From GCA-2687025 sp964473525 (lineage in GTDB: Bacteria > Poribacteria > WGA-4E > GCA-2687025): a stretch of 63,713 bases of DNA. Below the pieces are notes generated by a model that worked only from the letters and a program-made list of their open reading frames with translations, was not told the origin of the DNA and did not search any database. Each line of letters begins with the position of its first letter. Positions within the stretch are counted from its first letter, which is position 1. Location: the NCBI GenBank assembly GCA_964473525.1, contig CAYYPK010000037.1, positions 1 to 63,713 on the forward strand, given 5' to 3'. The position numbers and the translations under genes were made by a program. This document shows positions 52,166-60,549 of this stretch, piece by piece.

Positions 52166-53242
52166 TTACCCGTCCGACCCCGAGTACAGGCACGTCGTGA
52201 GCTGGTCGTGCAGGTCGACCTTGTCGAACTCCTTGCCGATGAACACCACCTGGCTGCCGGGAGGCGTGTCGCCCCACTCCTTGCCCCACTCGACGATCAC
52301 GCTGCTGCCCACCTGGTTGAACACCGCGCGCTGCTTCTCGCCCAGGAACCAGAGGATGCCCTTCGCGCGAAACACGGTCGTCGGCATGGACTCGAGGAAG
52401 TCCTGGAATTCCTTCGCCACGAACGGACGGTCGAACACGAACGAGGCGGACAGGAAGCCCTCCTCCTCGAAGTGCGTGTGGTCGTGATCGTGGTCGCAGT
52501 CGTCGTCGCACTCGTGGTCATGGTCGTGCGCGTGGTCATGGTCGTGGTCGGCGGCGTCGTTGGCGTCAACCGTGCCGTGCAGGAAGGCGTCCGCTTCGGC
52601 GGGATTGAAGTGCTTGTCGAGGTCGAAGGCGCCGACATCTAGCAGTAGCTTCAGGTCCACCTTCGCGAAGTTCGTGTGCATGATCCGCGCGTACGGGTTC
52701 GCCGCTTGGACCATCTTCTCCGCCTCGTCCAACTGCTCCGGCGAGGCGTCGGCGACCTTGTTCAGCAGGACAAAGTCCGCGAACGCGATCTGTTGCTCCG
52801 CGACCTCCGACTCCTGCATCACCTGCTCGTAGTGCACCGTGTCGACGACGGTGACGATGGAGTCGAGGAAGGTGCGGTCCTCGAGATCGGGCATGAAGAA
52901 CGTCTGCGCGATCGGCTGCGGGTTCGCGAGTCCCGTCGTCTCGATGACGAGGTAGTCAATGTCGCGGGACTTGTCGGACAGGATGTTCATCACGGCGTCT
53001 AGCAGGTCCGTCCGCACGGAGCAGCAGATACACCCGTTGCTCAGCTCGACGATGTCCTCCTGCTCGTCCAGCCCGACGATGAGCTGGTTGTCGATGGCGA
53101 CCTCGCCAAACTCGTTCACGATGACGGCGACCTTGAGCCCGTGGTTCTCCGTCAGGATGTAGTTGAGGAGGGTCGTCTTACCACTGCCGAGAAACCCCGA
53201 GAGGATCGTCACCGGTATCCTGTGCTGCAAACCCGTGTCCAT
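52166..53242 (-). CDS. COG0523/CobW family metallochaperone GTPase (G3E)
   Basis: This encodes 358 residues. Features are the Walker A motif GFLGSGKTT (16-24), the family metal site CICC (71-74) in SNGCICCSVRTDLLD, IETTGLANPQP, the base-specificity motif NKVAD (161-165), a His/Asp-rich linker (about 233-257, alternating H and D with two Cys) and a C-terminal CobW domain (ILWFLGEKQRAVFNQVG). Such proteins use GTP hydrolysis to deliver Zn or Co to client enzymes; the His-rich linker favours a zinc role. It is cytosolic and monocistronic as far as visible. No Zur-type operator was recognised upstream. Confidence 0.92.
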   Translation of the reverse strand: MDTGLQHRIPVTILSGFLGSGKTTLLNYILTENHGLKVAVIVNEFGEVAIDNQLIVGLDEQEDIVELSNGCICCSVRTDLLDAVMNILSDKSRDIDYLVIETTGLANPQPIAQTFFMPDLEDRTFLDSIVTVVDTVHYEQVMQESEVAEQQIAFADFVLLNKVADASPEQLDEAEKMVQAANPYARIMHTNFAKVDLKLLLDVGAFDLDKHFNPAEADAFLHGTVDANDAADHDHDHAHDHDHECDDDCDHDHDHTHFEEEGFLSASFVFDRPFVAKEFQDFLESMPTTVFRAKGILWFLGEKQRAVFNQVGSSVIVEWGKEWGDTPPGSQVVFIGKEFDKVDLHDQLTTCLYSGSDG

Positions 53243-53351
53243 GTATCGCCGCCAGTCTGTTCTAGATATGTGATCCGCGCGTGCGCCTCTGGTGCCGCCT
53301 CCGCTCAGAAGGATACCTCGCGAGGCCCGGCGAGGGGCCGGAACCGTCGCC

Positions 53352-54542
53352 TCAGTCCACGACTGCCTCTTCGGAGACGTTCACGAATTCGTTGTCGGCA
53401 AGCTCCAGCCGTAGGACGTGTTCACCGTGACGAACGCCTGCGCGCCCGTCTCTCTCCCCGTCGGCATACCCGATGACGTTCTCGCGAAAGGCCACGTCGT
53501 GATGATGGCCTCGCATGAGCACCGGAGCGTCCTCGTCGCCGCCGTTGTCGAGGATGCGGTTGCGCTCGAAGACGTTGCGATGCGCGCCCATCGCCTCGGA
53601 CTCATTGCGGAACATCACTCCCGACCGCGCATTGCTCGTGATCTCGTTCTCCACGAACCGGTTGTCCGTGTCCTTGTGGCCGATGGAAATGCCGTGCCTG
53701 TCGTTGTCGTTGAGCGCGTTGGCTTCGAAGATGCCCCGCTTCACTCGCCAGCACACGAACAGCCCGTCCGTGCCGTTGCCGTAGGATCGGTTGCGCCGCA
53801 CGGTTGGATCCTGCGACCCACTGCCTGGGTGGATGCCGATGCTCGCGTTGTCGTGGCAGACGCAGTCCTCCACCGTCACGCGCTGCGACACCTGGAAGCT
53901 GATGCCGTCGCCGTCGTAGTTCGCGACGACGCAGTCGCGGATGGCCACGTCCTCGCACTCGAACAGGTAGATTCCCGCCGCGCGACACCCGCCGACGGAC
54001 TCGCAGTTCTCGCGGTTCCCGTCGATAGCCAGTCCCTCGACGCTGGCGTTCCTCACCTGCCAGGCGCCGACCACCGGGAACGCCTGTTTCGCGCGCGCGT
54101 TGTTCGAGACCATGTAGTCCACGTAGAGAGGACGAGAGATACGGAAGGTGTTCTCGTCGACGCGAGCCGTCAACGTCGCGGTGGTGTCGATGAATCCGCC
54201 GCTGTTGTCGTCCACGATGAACACGCCGTCGCCGATCTCGAGGCCGGTCGGGTCCGCGACGGTAATCTCGCGCTGGTTCGCGTCGCCGTCGGCGGCAAGC
54301 GGCACGACCGCGCCGTCTCTTGCCACGAGCGTCGTCTCGCCCGGCACGCCGACGACGTGGACGTTGTCGCGCAGGACGAGAGCGTTGCGCATCTCGTAGC
54401 GGCCGGCGCCAATGCGAACCGTGCCGCCGCCGAGGTTGGCGACGTAGTCGACGGCGGCCTGCAACGCCCTGCCGTCGGCGCCGCGAACGTCGCCTTCGTC
54501 TGCTCCGACCACAATGCTCGCGCGTTCGGCTGCACGGGACAT
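53352..54542 (-). CDS. Right-handed parallel beta-helix repeat protein
   Basis: This encodes 396 residues from the ATG at 54542, which has AGGAG five bases upstream; a longer start at 54572 has no site. After GRALQAAVDYVANLGGGTVR and IGAGRYEMRNALVLRDNV, the sequence becomes a series of about 22-residue coils: VEGLAIDGNRENC, IRDCVVANYDGDGISF, VEDCVCHDNASIGIH, RNRSYGNGTDGLFV, FEANALNDNDRHGISI, VENEITSNARSGVMF. This is the pectate-lyase-like/NosD beta-helix fold found in polysaccharide lyases and epimerases. No signal peptide is visible, so it may be cytosolic or use another export route. Catalytic residues and substrate cannot be assigned. Confidence 0.85.
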   Translation of the reverse strand: MSRAAERASIVVGADEGDVRGADGRALQAAVDYVANLGGGTVRIGAGRYEMRNALVLRDNVHVVGVPGETTLVARDGAVVPLAADGDANQREITVADPTGLEIGDGVFIVDDNSGGFIDTTATLTARVDENTFRISRPLYVDYMVSNNARAKQAFPVVGAWQVRNASVEGLAIDGNRENCESVGGCRAAGIYLFECEDVAIRDCVVANYDGDGISFQVSQRVTVEDCVCHDNASIGIHPGSGSQDPTVRRNRSYGNGTDGLFVCWRVKRGIFEANALNDNDRHGISIGHKDTDNRFVENEITSNARSGVMFRNESEAMGAHRNVFERNRILDNGGDEDAPVLMRGHHHDVAFRENVIGYADGERDGRAGVRHGEHVLRLELADNEFVNVSEEAVVD

Positions 54543-54999
54543 GGCTGCTCCTGTTGCCGTGGTCACGCCCAACTGCCGTGGCAGTATGGCCGTCCGGCCT
54601 TGTGTGACACCTGCCGAGGCCCCAGGCCGTCTTCATCCGACGGATTCTAGCGGCCGGCGTCGGGCCTCCACAACGGCCCGCTGCCGGTGTTCGCTCCGGC
54701 GGCTCGCGCTTCCTGCCGAGGCGTTCGACGTGCCTACGCCTCTGGACCGGCGCCGTTCATGCCAGCGCTGGCCCTCACCGCCGCCATTGGACCTTGCATG
54801 TATGGTAAACTGGGCTATGCTATGTCAGGGGCTCGCCACCTCACCGCAACGCAAACTCTTCGGACATAGGGATCCGCCCACGCCCACCTCCGGCGCAAGC
54901 GGAACGGCAGGTTCTCCGCGATTCCGTGCCTAACCACCGTTCAAGTGCGCCACGAGACCGCACGGGACCACCGTGTACCCGAGTGTAAGGACAGGACAC
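54543..54999. other. 457-base divergent intergenic region
   Basis: This separates the beta-helix gene (-) from the cadherin-like surface-protein gene (+). No frame has a credible start and coding pattern. It contains one AT-richer patch (about 54790-54825) that holds a promoter-like pair; otherwise nothing was recognised. Confidence 0.45.
54794..54821 (+). promoter_or_regulatory. Possible sigma-70-type promoter for the cadherin-like surface protein
   Basis: TTGCAT (54794-54799) and TATGCT (54816-54821) are separated by 16 bases in a locally AT-rich patch of an otherwise GC-rich region. Each matches the consensus at four of six positions. It would leave a leader of roughly 170 bases before the ATG at 55000. 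The promoter consensus of this organism is unknown. Confidence 0.3.
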
Positions 55000-57702
55000 A
55001 TGGACCGCGCCCGCGCACGAGCGTTGCTCTCCGTATTCGGTCTGATAGCCTGCGTCACCGCCGCGTCTGCAACCGACATCGCGTTCTATGTTGGGCAGTG
55101 GAACACCGATGGCTGGTACGACGCATCCCAGTTCGACGATGTCGCTGAGATCATCTATAGCACGCAAGCGCTGTTCGGCGACGTGCGGGAATTCGACGAC
55201 AGCTCATTCCCCGCCTTCGACGATTGGATAGAGGCGAACACGTCAGACGGCGAACTGGACATCATCTGGCTGAACGGCTGCACTCCCAGCGTGCTGTACC
55301 CGTATCCAAACCAGATGCCGGACGGCTCCCCAGCCGAAGCCTGGCTCGACGGCGGCAACATGTTCATCAACGTCGGCGACTGGTTCGCTTACGTCTCGTA
55401 CGAGTGCGGGTGGCGCTGCTACAACAACGCCAGTTACGGCGCCGCGAACATCCTGGATCTCAGCCCGAATATCATCATCTTCGGCAACAACACGCGGGTC
55501 TATCGGACTCCGGCTGGCGCTGAGTATTTCCCTAACCTTCCCTCCACGCTCAGGACGGACCGTCCCGTGATGACCGGGCGAGTGCAGTTCCCGTGGGAGG
55601 TGGCCGCGGCGTTCGCCACGGATACTGGTGACGAGGCAGGAGCGAGTCGCGCCGACCCGATCGTGCTGCACAACGTAGAGACCGACGGCTACTTGGCCGT
55701 CATCAACCAGAAGAACGGCGCCAGCACGTGGATAGACCGTAGCACAGCCGTAACGGAGTTCCTCACCAACTGGGCGCCGAGCAACGCGGTGGGCTACACG
55801 CCTCCGACCACTCAGGCGATCGTGAGCCCACCGGAAGGGAAGGTCGGCGAGACCGAACTGAGCCTGAGAGCCGTGCTATTCGGGCAAGGGGACGTCACGT
55901 TCACGGTACGACGGTCTGGAGACGCCTTCGGTAGCGGAAGACCACTGGGTTCCGCGCGTCTCGACACGGACGGCCGCGGCGAAACGCGGATCGTGTTGCC
56001 CGCCTATCTTCCGCGCGGCCCAGCGCTCGTTGACGCCGTCTCGACCTCGGGGAGCGCCGCTACTGCCTCGCTCCTTATCGACAGTCCTATCAACAACGCG
56101 CCCGTCCCAACCCCGCAGGAGTTGGTGACGGAGGAAGACACCGAGCTGTTCTTTACGCTCATGGCGAGCGACCTCAACGAGGACGCCCTGCAATTCGACC
56201 TACAGGATCTACCATCGCACGGCGATCTTAACGGCGTGACGCCGGACCTTTCGTACACGCCGGCTGCCGGGTTCAGCGGCGAGGACAGCTTTACGTTCTG
56301 GGTGAACGACGGCGACGACAAGAGCGAATTGGCGACGATAACGATCACCGTCCTGCCGGTCAACGACGCCCCTGTAGCCAGCAGTGACACTACGGTGACC
56401 GCGGAAGACACGCCTGTTGCCATCGTCCTGAGCGCGACCGATGCCGACGACGATCCGCTGACATACACAGTCGTTCGGCCACCCACGAATGGGACGCTTT
56501 CCGGCACGGCGCCCGAACTCACGTACACGCCGCACGCCGATGCCACGGGTCAGGACGTGTTCGACTTCAGCGTCAGCGACGGCGTCGACGAGAGCGGCTC
56601 AGCGTCGGTCACCGTAATCGTCAGCGCGGTGGACGACGCGCCGACGCTGGCGGAGCTCGCCGACGTCACCATCCGCGCCGACGGGACGCTACACATGCTG
56701 CCGCTGCCGGGCGTCACGCCCGGGGGAGGCGAGGACGAAGTCGCCCAGACGGTCCATGTCGCGGCGACGTCCAGTGACACATCGATACTCCCCGACCCAG
56801 TCGTGGAAGTGGATGCAAACAACCATGCGCTTGTGTTCGCCCCTGCGCTTGGGGCGGTGGGCGATGTCACTATCGCGGTCGTGGCTACCGACACCGGGTT
56901 GGGGAACGAGCCGCACTCCAACAGGGCGACGCGTGAACTGGTCGTGCATCTGCTGCCGCCCGCCCCTGCCGTGCAAACCACGTCGGTCGGCCCGAACACC
57001 CCTAGCCGCGCAGGCGTCGAGATAGACGTCCTCGTCGAGGCGAAGTGGATTGCGGCAGCGCGTTTCAGTATTGAGGGCATCAGCGCCGCCCAAGGCGTGC
57101 CTATGTCGCTCGCCGATGTCGGCGATGGCGTCATCCGGGCCACGGGCGCGTACGTTGTGCGGCAGGAGGACGAGAACGTCCGGGAAGCCGCTGTGATCGT
57201 CTCCGCCACGAACGCGGCGGGCGAGGCGGCCACGGTCACGCCAGAGGGCGCCGTCACTGTTGACACTGTCGCCTCGATACTTAGCGCGGAGGCGGCGCCA
57301 CGCGAGGTGCGCAAGGGCGAGTTGCTGTCGCTCATCGTGGAGGCTGAGTCAGGTGCCACGGTCGAGGCGGATGTCACGGCTCTGGATGCGAGGGCCGCCG
57401 AGCCCGTCCGGCTCGTCGAAGACAGCGATGCACGCGGAGTGTACCAGACGACCATCTCCGTGAGCGCTGACAGTACCGCGGCGGCTGGGTCCAAGCTAGT
57501 TGCCTATCAGGTGACGGATGCGGCGGGCAACACCGCGTCGGACGCCATCGGCGTGGTGCTGGTCGGCGATACGACTTTCACTGTCGATCTGCACGCCGGC
57601 TCCAACCTGATACACGTTCCCGTGAGAACCGATGACATCAGGAGCGCGAGTGACCTCTACGCCAAGCTCGGCGGCTTCGAGCAGGTCGCGGCCTGCTGCT
57701 GA
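55000..57702 (+). CDS. Cadherin-like exported surface protein, N-terminal part (frame broken)
   Basis: This encodes 900 residues as read. The ATG at 55000, with AGGA sites just upstream, gives a signal peptide with core ALLSVFGLIACVTAASA; the longer GTG start at 54973 is less likely. About residues 28-260 form an alpha/beta domain (IAFYVGQWNTDGWYD, LDIIWLNGCTPSVLYPYPNQ, AWLDGGNMFINVGDWF) that recalls ThuA/GATase1-like folds, uncertainly. Then come cadherin-like repeats (about 366-590: VTEEDTELFFTL, FTFWVNDGDDKSE, VTAEDTPVAIVLSATDADDD), a repeat of the type seen seven times in the giant protein, and Ig-like domains. The frame stops at VAACC. A -1 shift at about 57691 continues into VAALLLTEANGRLVAFARHV and the following frame, giving one protein of about 1251 residues ending in a PNPFNPDT module. 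Confidence 0.85.
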   Translation: MDRARARALLSVFGLIACVTAASATDIAFYVGQWNTDGWYDASQFDDVAEIIYSTQALFGDVREFDDSSFPAFDDWIEANTSDGELDIIWLNGCTPSVLYPYPNQMPDGSPAEAWLDGGNMFINVGDWFAYVSYECGWRCYNNASYGAANILDLSPNIIIFGNNTRVYRTPAGAEYFPNLPSTLRTDRPVMTGRVQFPWEVAAAFATDTGDEAGASRADPIVLHNVETDGYLAVINQKNGASTWIDRSTAVTEFLTNWAPSNAVGYTPPTTQAIVSPPEGKVGETELSLRAVLFGQGDVTFTVRRSGDAFGSGRPLGSARLDTDGRGETRIVLPAYLPRGPALVDAVSTSGSAATASLLIDSPINNAPVPTPQELVTEEDTELFFTLMASDLNEDALQFDLQDLPSHGDLNGVTPDLSYTPAAGFSGEDSFTFWVNDGDDKSELATITITVLPVNDAPVASSDTTVTAEDTPVAIVLSATDADDDPLTYTVVRPPTNGTLSGTAPELTYTPHADATGQDVFDFSVSDGVDESGSASVTVIVSAVDDAPTLAELADVTIRADGTLHMLPLPGVTPGGGEDEVAQTVHVAATSSDTSILPDPVVEVDANNHALVFAPALGAVGDVTIAVVATDTGLGNEPHSNRATRELVVHLLPPAPAVQTTSVGPNTPSRAGVEIDVLVEAKWIAAARFSIEGISAAQGVPMSLADVGDGVIRATGAYVVRQEDENVREAAVIVSATNAAGEAATVTPEGAVTVDTVASILSAEAAPREVRKGELLSLIVEAESGATVEADVTALDARAAEPVRLVEDSDARGVYQTTISVSADSTAAAGSKLVAYQVTDAAGNTASDAIGVVLVGDTTFTVDLHAGSNLIHVPVRTDDIRSASDLYAKLGGFEQVAACC
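57691..57693 (+). other. Frame break in the cadherin-like surface protein gene
   Basis: The upstream frame reads GTC GCG GCC TGC TGC TGA. If one base of GCC is read twice, or one base has been lost here, the sequence continues CTG CTG CTG ACG GAA GCG AAT, giving LLLTEANGRLVAFARHV without a gap in the domain. There is no homopolymer or classical slippery heptamer, so a point deletion or assembly error is the simplest reading. Confidence 0.75.
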
Positions 57703-57722
57703 CGGAAGCGAATGGGCGCCTG

Positions 57723-58754
57723 GTGGCGTTTGCGCGGCATGTGCAGCCCGGATCGCCAGCGGACACGCTGCTAACCGACACGTCGGCGGCCATCGCGGTC
57801 ATGCGCCATGCGGCATCCGTCACCTTCGTCGGCGGCCGCCTTGAGTACACGGCGGCGCTCCACCCCGGCCTGAACCTGATCGGCGTGCCGAGACGCGGCG
57901 CCGTCGAACGGGCGGGAGACATAGCGGCTCTGTCGGACAGCGTCGCGCGGATCCTCTATGAACGCGACGGCAAATTCGTGCCGATCGTGCCGGGCGCATC
58001 CGATATTGCGGTCACGGGTGGTCAGGGGTTTCTGGTGTTGGCAAGCGACCACGGGACGTTGGAGTTCGACGGCGAGCCCTGGGCAGGGACGCCGCTGACG
58101 GCCCCTGTCCGTCCTGGCGGCGAAACTACTGACGCCACACCGGTGCTGTTGCTCAGTGGCCGGTGTGTCGATGAAGCGACTCAGAACGACATCAACGGCG
58201 TCGAAGTGACGCTCACCAACCTGCGGACACACGCCACGGCGACCGAAACGACGGGCGCCGCAGCGGGCGACGGGCAGTTCGCGGCCCTCTTCTTCACGCT
58301 CGATGGCAGCTCTGCACGGCCTGACGACGTGATAGCGATACAGGTAAGAGACTCGAGCGGCATCTACTCGAACACGCGCGACCTACGGTACACGCTCTCC
58401 GCCGCTGAAGTTCGAGGCGGCGCCGTCGACCTTGGCCCCGTGCCGCTGAGCGCGATTCCAGCGCGGAACAGCGCGCCAGCGAACTTCCCCAACCCCTTCA
58501 ACCCAGACACATGGATCCCATTCGAGCTCGCCGACCCCAGCGACGTCGCGATCCACATCTACGACGGACGCGGGCGAGCTGTGCGCGTGCTTCGTTTGGG
58601 ACGGCGCGCTCCTGGCGTGTACCGCACGCAAGCGACAGCGGCGCACTGGGATGGACGGAACGAGGCCGGGAGCCCTGTATCTAGCGGCTCGTACGTCTAC
58701 GAGATCCGCGCCGGCTCTTACCGAGCCACGCGTCGCATGATCGTCTTGAAGTGA
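57723..58754 (+). CDS. Cadherin-like surface protein, C-terminal part with PNPFNPDT sorting module
   Basis: This is the continuation of the gene starting at 55000; useful reading in this frame begins near 57694, and the GTG at 57723 is only the first nominal start. It has no signal peptide of its own. It completes a beta-rich domain also seen near the end of the giant protein (LHPGLNLIGVPRRG here, MPAGLSMIGLTLDP there), followed by an Ig-like region (TPVLLLSGRCVDEATQND, ATETTGAAAGDGQFAALFF). It ends in the module NFPNPFNPDTWIPFEL ... AHWDGRNEAGSPVSSGSYV ... RRMIVLK, the same C-terminal module as in the genes at 1 and 9248. Surface anchoring or sorting is inferred. Confidence 0.85.
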   Translation: MAFARHVQPGSPADTLLTDTSAAIAVMRHAASVTFVGGRLEYTAALHPGLNLIGVPRRGAVERAGDIAALSDSVARILYERDGKFVPIVPGASDIAVTGGQGFLVLASDHGTLEFDGEPWAGTPLTAPVRPGGETTDATPVLLLSGRCVDEATQNDINGVEVTLTNLRTHATATETTGAAAGDGQFAALFFTLDGSSARPDDVIAIQVRDSSGIYSNTRDLRYTLSAAEVRGGAVDLGPVPLSAIPARNSAPANFPNPFNPDTWIPFELADPSDVAIHIYDGRGRAVRVLRLGRRAPGVYRTQATAAHWDGRNEAGSPVSSGSYVYEIRAGSYRATRRMIVLK

Positions 58755-58819
58755 GGTCGCCCGCGCCGAGGACATGCAGGTCACTGGGTTTCCGCGCGCA
58801 TCCGTCGTAGCCGCCGGTG

Positions 58820-59803
58820 TCAGACCTGCGCGTCCAGGTACTCTCGGCATCCGCGCGCCTGCCCCTCGAGGATGCGCCTGTGCTCCTCGCGCGTGCCCCA
58901 GTCCGGCTCGTGGAGCGCCCACGCCATCGGTATCAGTTGCTTGTACGCGAACCGGATCGACTGTACGTGGCGGGAGCAGTCCTCCGGCAGCGCGCGTACG
59001 CTCTGGTAGCCGCTGAACAGCGCGCCCTGAAGAACGTCGTACTCCCGCCCCGGCTGCGTGCGCATGAGTGGCTTGGCGAGGTCGGCGGTGTGGAACCCAA
59101 GGACAGCTTCATCGAAGTCGAACACCCCGACGTCGGAGCCGATGAACCGGACGTTCGCGTGTCGCACGTCCGCGTGGATCAGGCCGAACTGCCCGTCCCG
59201 CGGCATAGCCGCGACTACCGAGGCCAGTTTCCGGGTCGCGGCGCGGATGGCCTCGGCGTCCTCGTCGGATACCCACGCGGCCGTTTCCAGCCCGCGGTCG
59301 ATGTCTGGATGCAATTCCGACCAGTCGTGCACGCCTCGATGCACGGGCTCGACTTGCGCGAACTGGAGCGCGTGATCGTGTAGACGGGCTATCACGGCGC
59401 CGATGCGCCGCATGTGGTCCACCTGCGGCGCCATGACCTCGTCACCGTCGACCCAGGATAGGAGGACGCATAGCCTCTCGCGCCCGGTCGTCGGGTCGTG
59501 AATGCCTTGGACGAGCGATGCATCGCGCGCTGGCACAGGTAAGGGAGCCTGGATACCCGTATCGCGGCGCAGGGCCTGTAGCCACCGCAGCTCCGTCCTG
59601 ATCTCGGCCCTGTCCCGTGCTACATCCGTTCCGCGCAGGTACCGGAAGGTGCTGACCCGCAAGGCGTATGTGTTCGCCGTGTCGTCTGCGACGCGGTAGA
59701 CAACGTTGCATTCGCCAGCGTAGCGCCGCCCAATGTGCAGCTCACCGACATCGTACCGGTCCAGCGCGCGCCGGGCCGTCCAGTCCACCGGGTCTATGGG
59801 CAT
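58820..59803 (-). CDS. APH/choline kinase-like phosphotransferase (RdoA/homoserine kinase type)
   Basis: This encodes 327 residues with a protein-kinase-like fold. The catalytic loop is HADVRHANVRF (H210, D212, N217) and the metal-binding motif is VFDFDEA (D229), as in aminoglycoside phosphotransferases, homoserine kinase type II and the stress kinase RdoA/YihE. The N-lobe has RVADDTANTYALRVSTFRYL in place of a Gly loop and catalytic Lys pattern; the invariant Lys is not obvious (Arg in its place), which is odd. The substrate is unknown. The start ATG overlaps the stop codon region of a small upstream frame, indicating translational coupling with the GNAT-containing cluster. Confidence 0.85.
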   Translation of the reverse strand: MPIDPVDWTARRALDRYDVGELHIGRRYAGECNVVYRVADDTANTYALRVSTFRYLRGTDVARDRAEIRTELRWLQALRRDTGIQAPLPVPARDASLVQGIHDPTTGRERLCVLLSWVDGDEVMAPQVDHMRRIGAVIARLHDHALQFAQVEPVHRGVHDWSELHPDIDRGLETAAWVSDEDAEAIRAATRKLASVVAAMPRDGQFGLIHADVRHANVRFIGSDVGVFDFDEAVLGFHTADLAKPLMRTQPGREYDVLQGALFSGYQSVRALPEDCSRHVQSIRFAYKQLIPMAWALHEPDWGTREEHRRILEGQARGCREYLDAQV

Positions 59804-59958
59804 GCGTCGGCCCCGTTGCCTCGTCCTCCGACGGCATGTGGAAGGAGCACGGTCGCCAGCTCATCCACGCATCTGGCGCGTAGCGCCCGGGCACGCCCCA
59901 GCGTTTCCACGTCCGTCAGGAGCTCATCCCATTGTTCCAGTGTCTGCCGCGCGTCCAC
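59794..59958 (-). CDS. Probable small protein (54 residues) between the GNAT and kinase genes
   Basis: From a GTG at 59958 the frame reads VDARQTLEQWDELLTDVETL, then GRARALRARCVDELATVLLP and a short Gly-rich end. It is helical, with natural amino-acid composition and no Arg/Pro-rich shadow character. It starts 14 bases after the GNAT stop, and its TAG lies inside the first codons of the kinase gene (ATGCCCATAG, ten bases shared). No clear ribosome site is seen, so coupling to the upstream gene is inferred. I know no family. It could instead be the remnant of a longer gene; the frame is closed by a stop just upstream. Confidence 0.45.
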   Translation of the reverse strand: MDARQTLEQWDELLTDVETLGRARALRARCVDELATVLLPHAVGGRGNGADACP

Positions 59959-59972
59959 CAGGGCTGCCGCGG

Positions 59973-60434
59973 TCAGTCGAGAACCAACCGCATCTCCAGT
60001 TCCTCATCGATCACCTTGCCGGTGTGGACGAACCCGAGCTTCCTGTAGAACCCTTCGGGCCCGCCTTCCCCAGGATGGTGGCTCAGCGTGATCTCGCGCG
60101 CGTTGGGGCGCCTGCGGACATAGTCGATGAGGGATTCCATCGCGCGCCGACCGTAGCCACGGCCCTGATGGGCAGCGCCAACCATGTACCGCCAGACGTA
60201 GTAGACGCCCTCGTCCTCATCGACGTACATCATGACGAACCCAACGGGGACGCCGTCGGCGCAGATCGCGCGAATCCACGCGTGGTCCTCGGCGGCGCCC
60301 TCCTCCAACGACTGCTCGTTCGTCGCTACGAAACCGTCCTGTCCCGGGAGCACGCGTAGCGCTCGTACGGCGCCCTCGTTAGCAGCCGTTACAGGTACGA
60401 GCGTGATGTCTGAGTCGTGCCGCTGGCTACTCAC
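59973..60434 (-). CDS. GNAT family N-acetyltransferase
   Basis: This encodes 153 residues from a GTG at 60434, with AGGAGA six bases upstream; the frame is open further to 60485 but that extension (MALSRREATPRTCRR) is basic and lacks a site. The acetyl-CoA-binding motif A is MVGAAHQGRGYGRRAM, following the beta-strand YYVWRYMV. Other features are PVGFVMMYVDEDEG and EGFYRKLGFVHTGKVIDEEL. The last segment and the N-terminal ITLVPVTAANEGAVRAL resemble the spermine/spermidine or microcin-type (RimL/SpeG-like) GNATs. The substrate cannot be named. It leads a likely three-gene unit: GNAT, small protein, APH-type kinase. Such pairs occur in resistance clusters, but nothing here shows a drug substrate. 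Confidence 0.88.
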   Translation of the reverse strand: MSSQRHDSDITLVPVTAANEGAVRALRVLPGQDGFVATNEQSLEEGAAEDHAWIRAICADGVPVGFVMMYVDEDEGVYYVWRYMVGAAHQGRGYGRRAMESLIDYVRRRPNAREITLSHHPGEGGPEGFYRKLGFVHTGKVIDEELEMRLVLD

Positions 60435-60440
60435 GGCGAC

Positions 60441-60446
60441 TCTCCT
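60441..60446 (-). promoter_or_regulatory. Ribosome binding site deciding the GNAT start
   Basis: AGGAGA on the minus strand, six bases before the GTG at 60434. It falls inside the longer open frame and so argues for the shorter protein. Confidence 0.55.
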
Positions 60447-60549
60447 ACACGTGCGGGGTGTTGCCTCGCGGCGCGAGAGAGCCACGCGTCCCCGACGCGC
60501 ACGAGCGTATCGAGGACGCGTGTCCGTTGCGCAGCCGTCTTGGCGGCCG

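Noticed and set aside
53418..54650. 410-residue + strand frame opposite the beta-helix gene
   Set aside because: Val/His/Arg/Asp-rich without a recognisable fold; the minus-strand beta-helix repeats and ribosome site are decisive.
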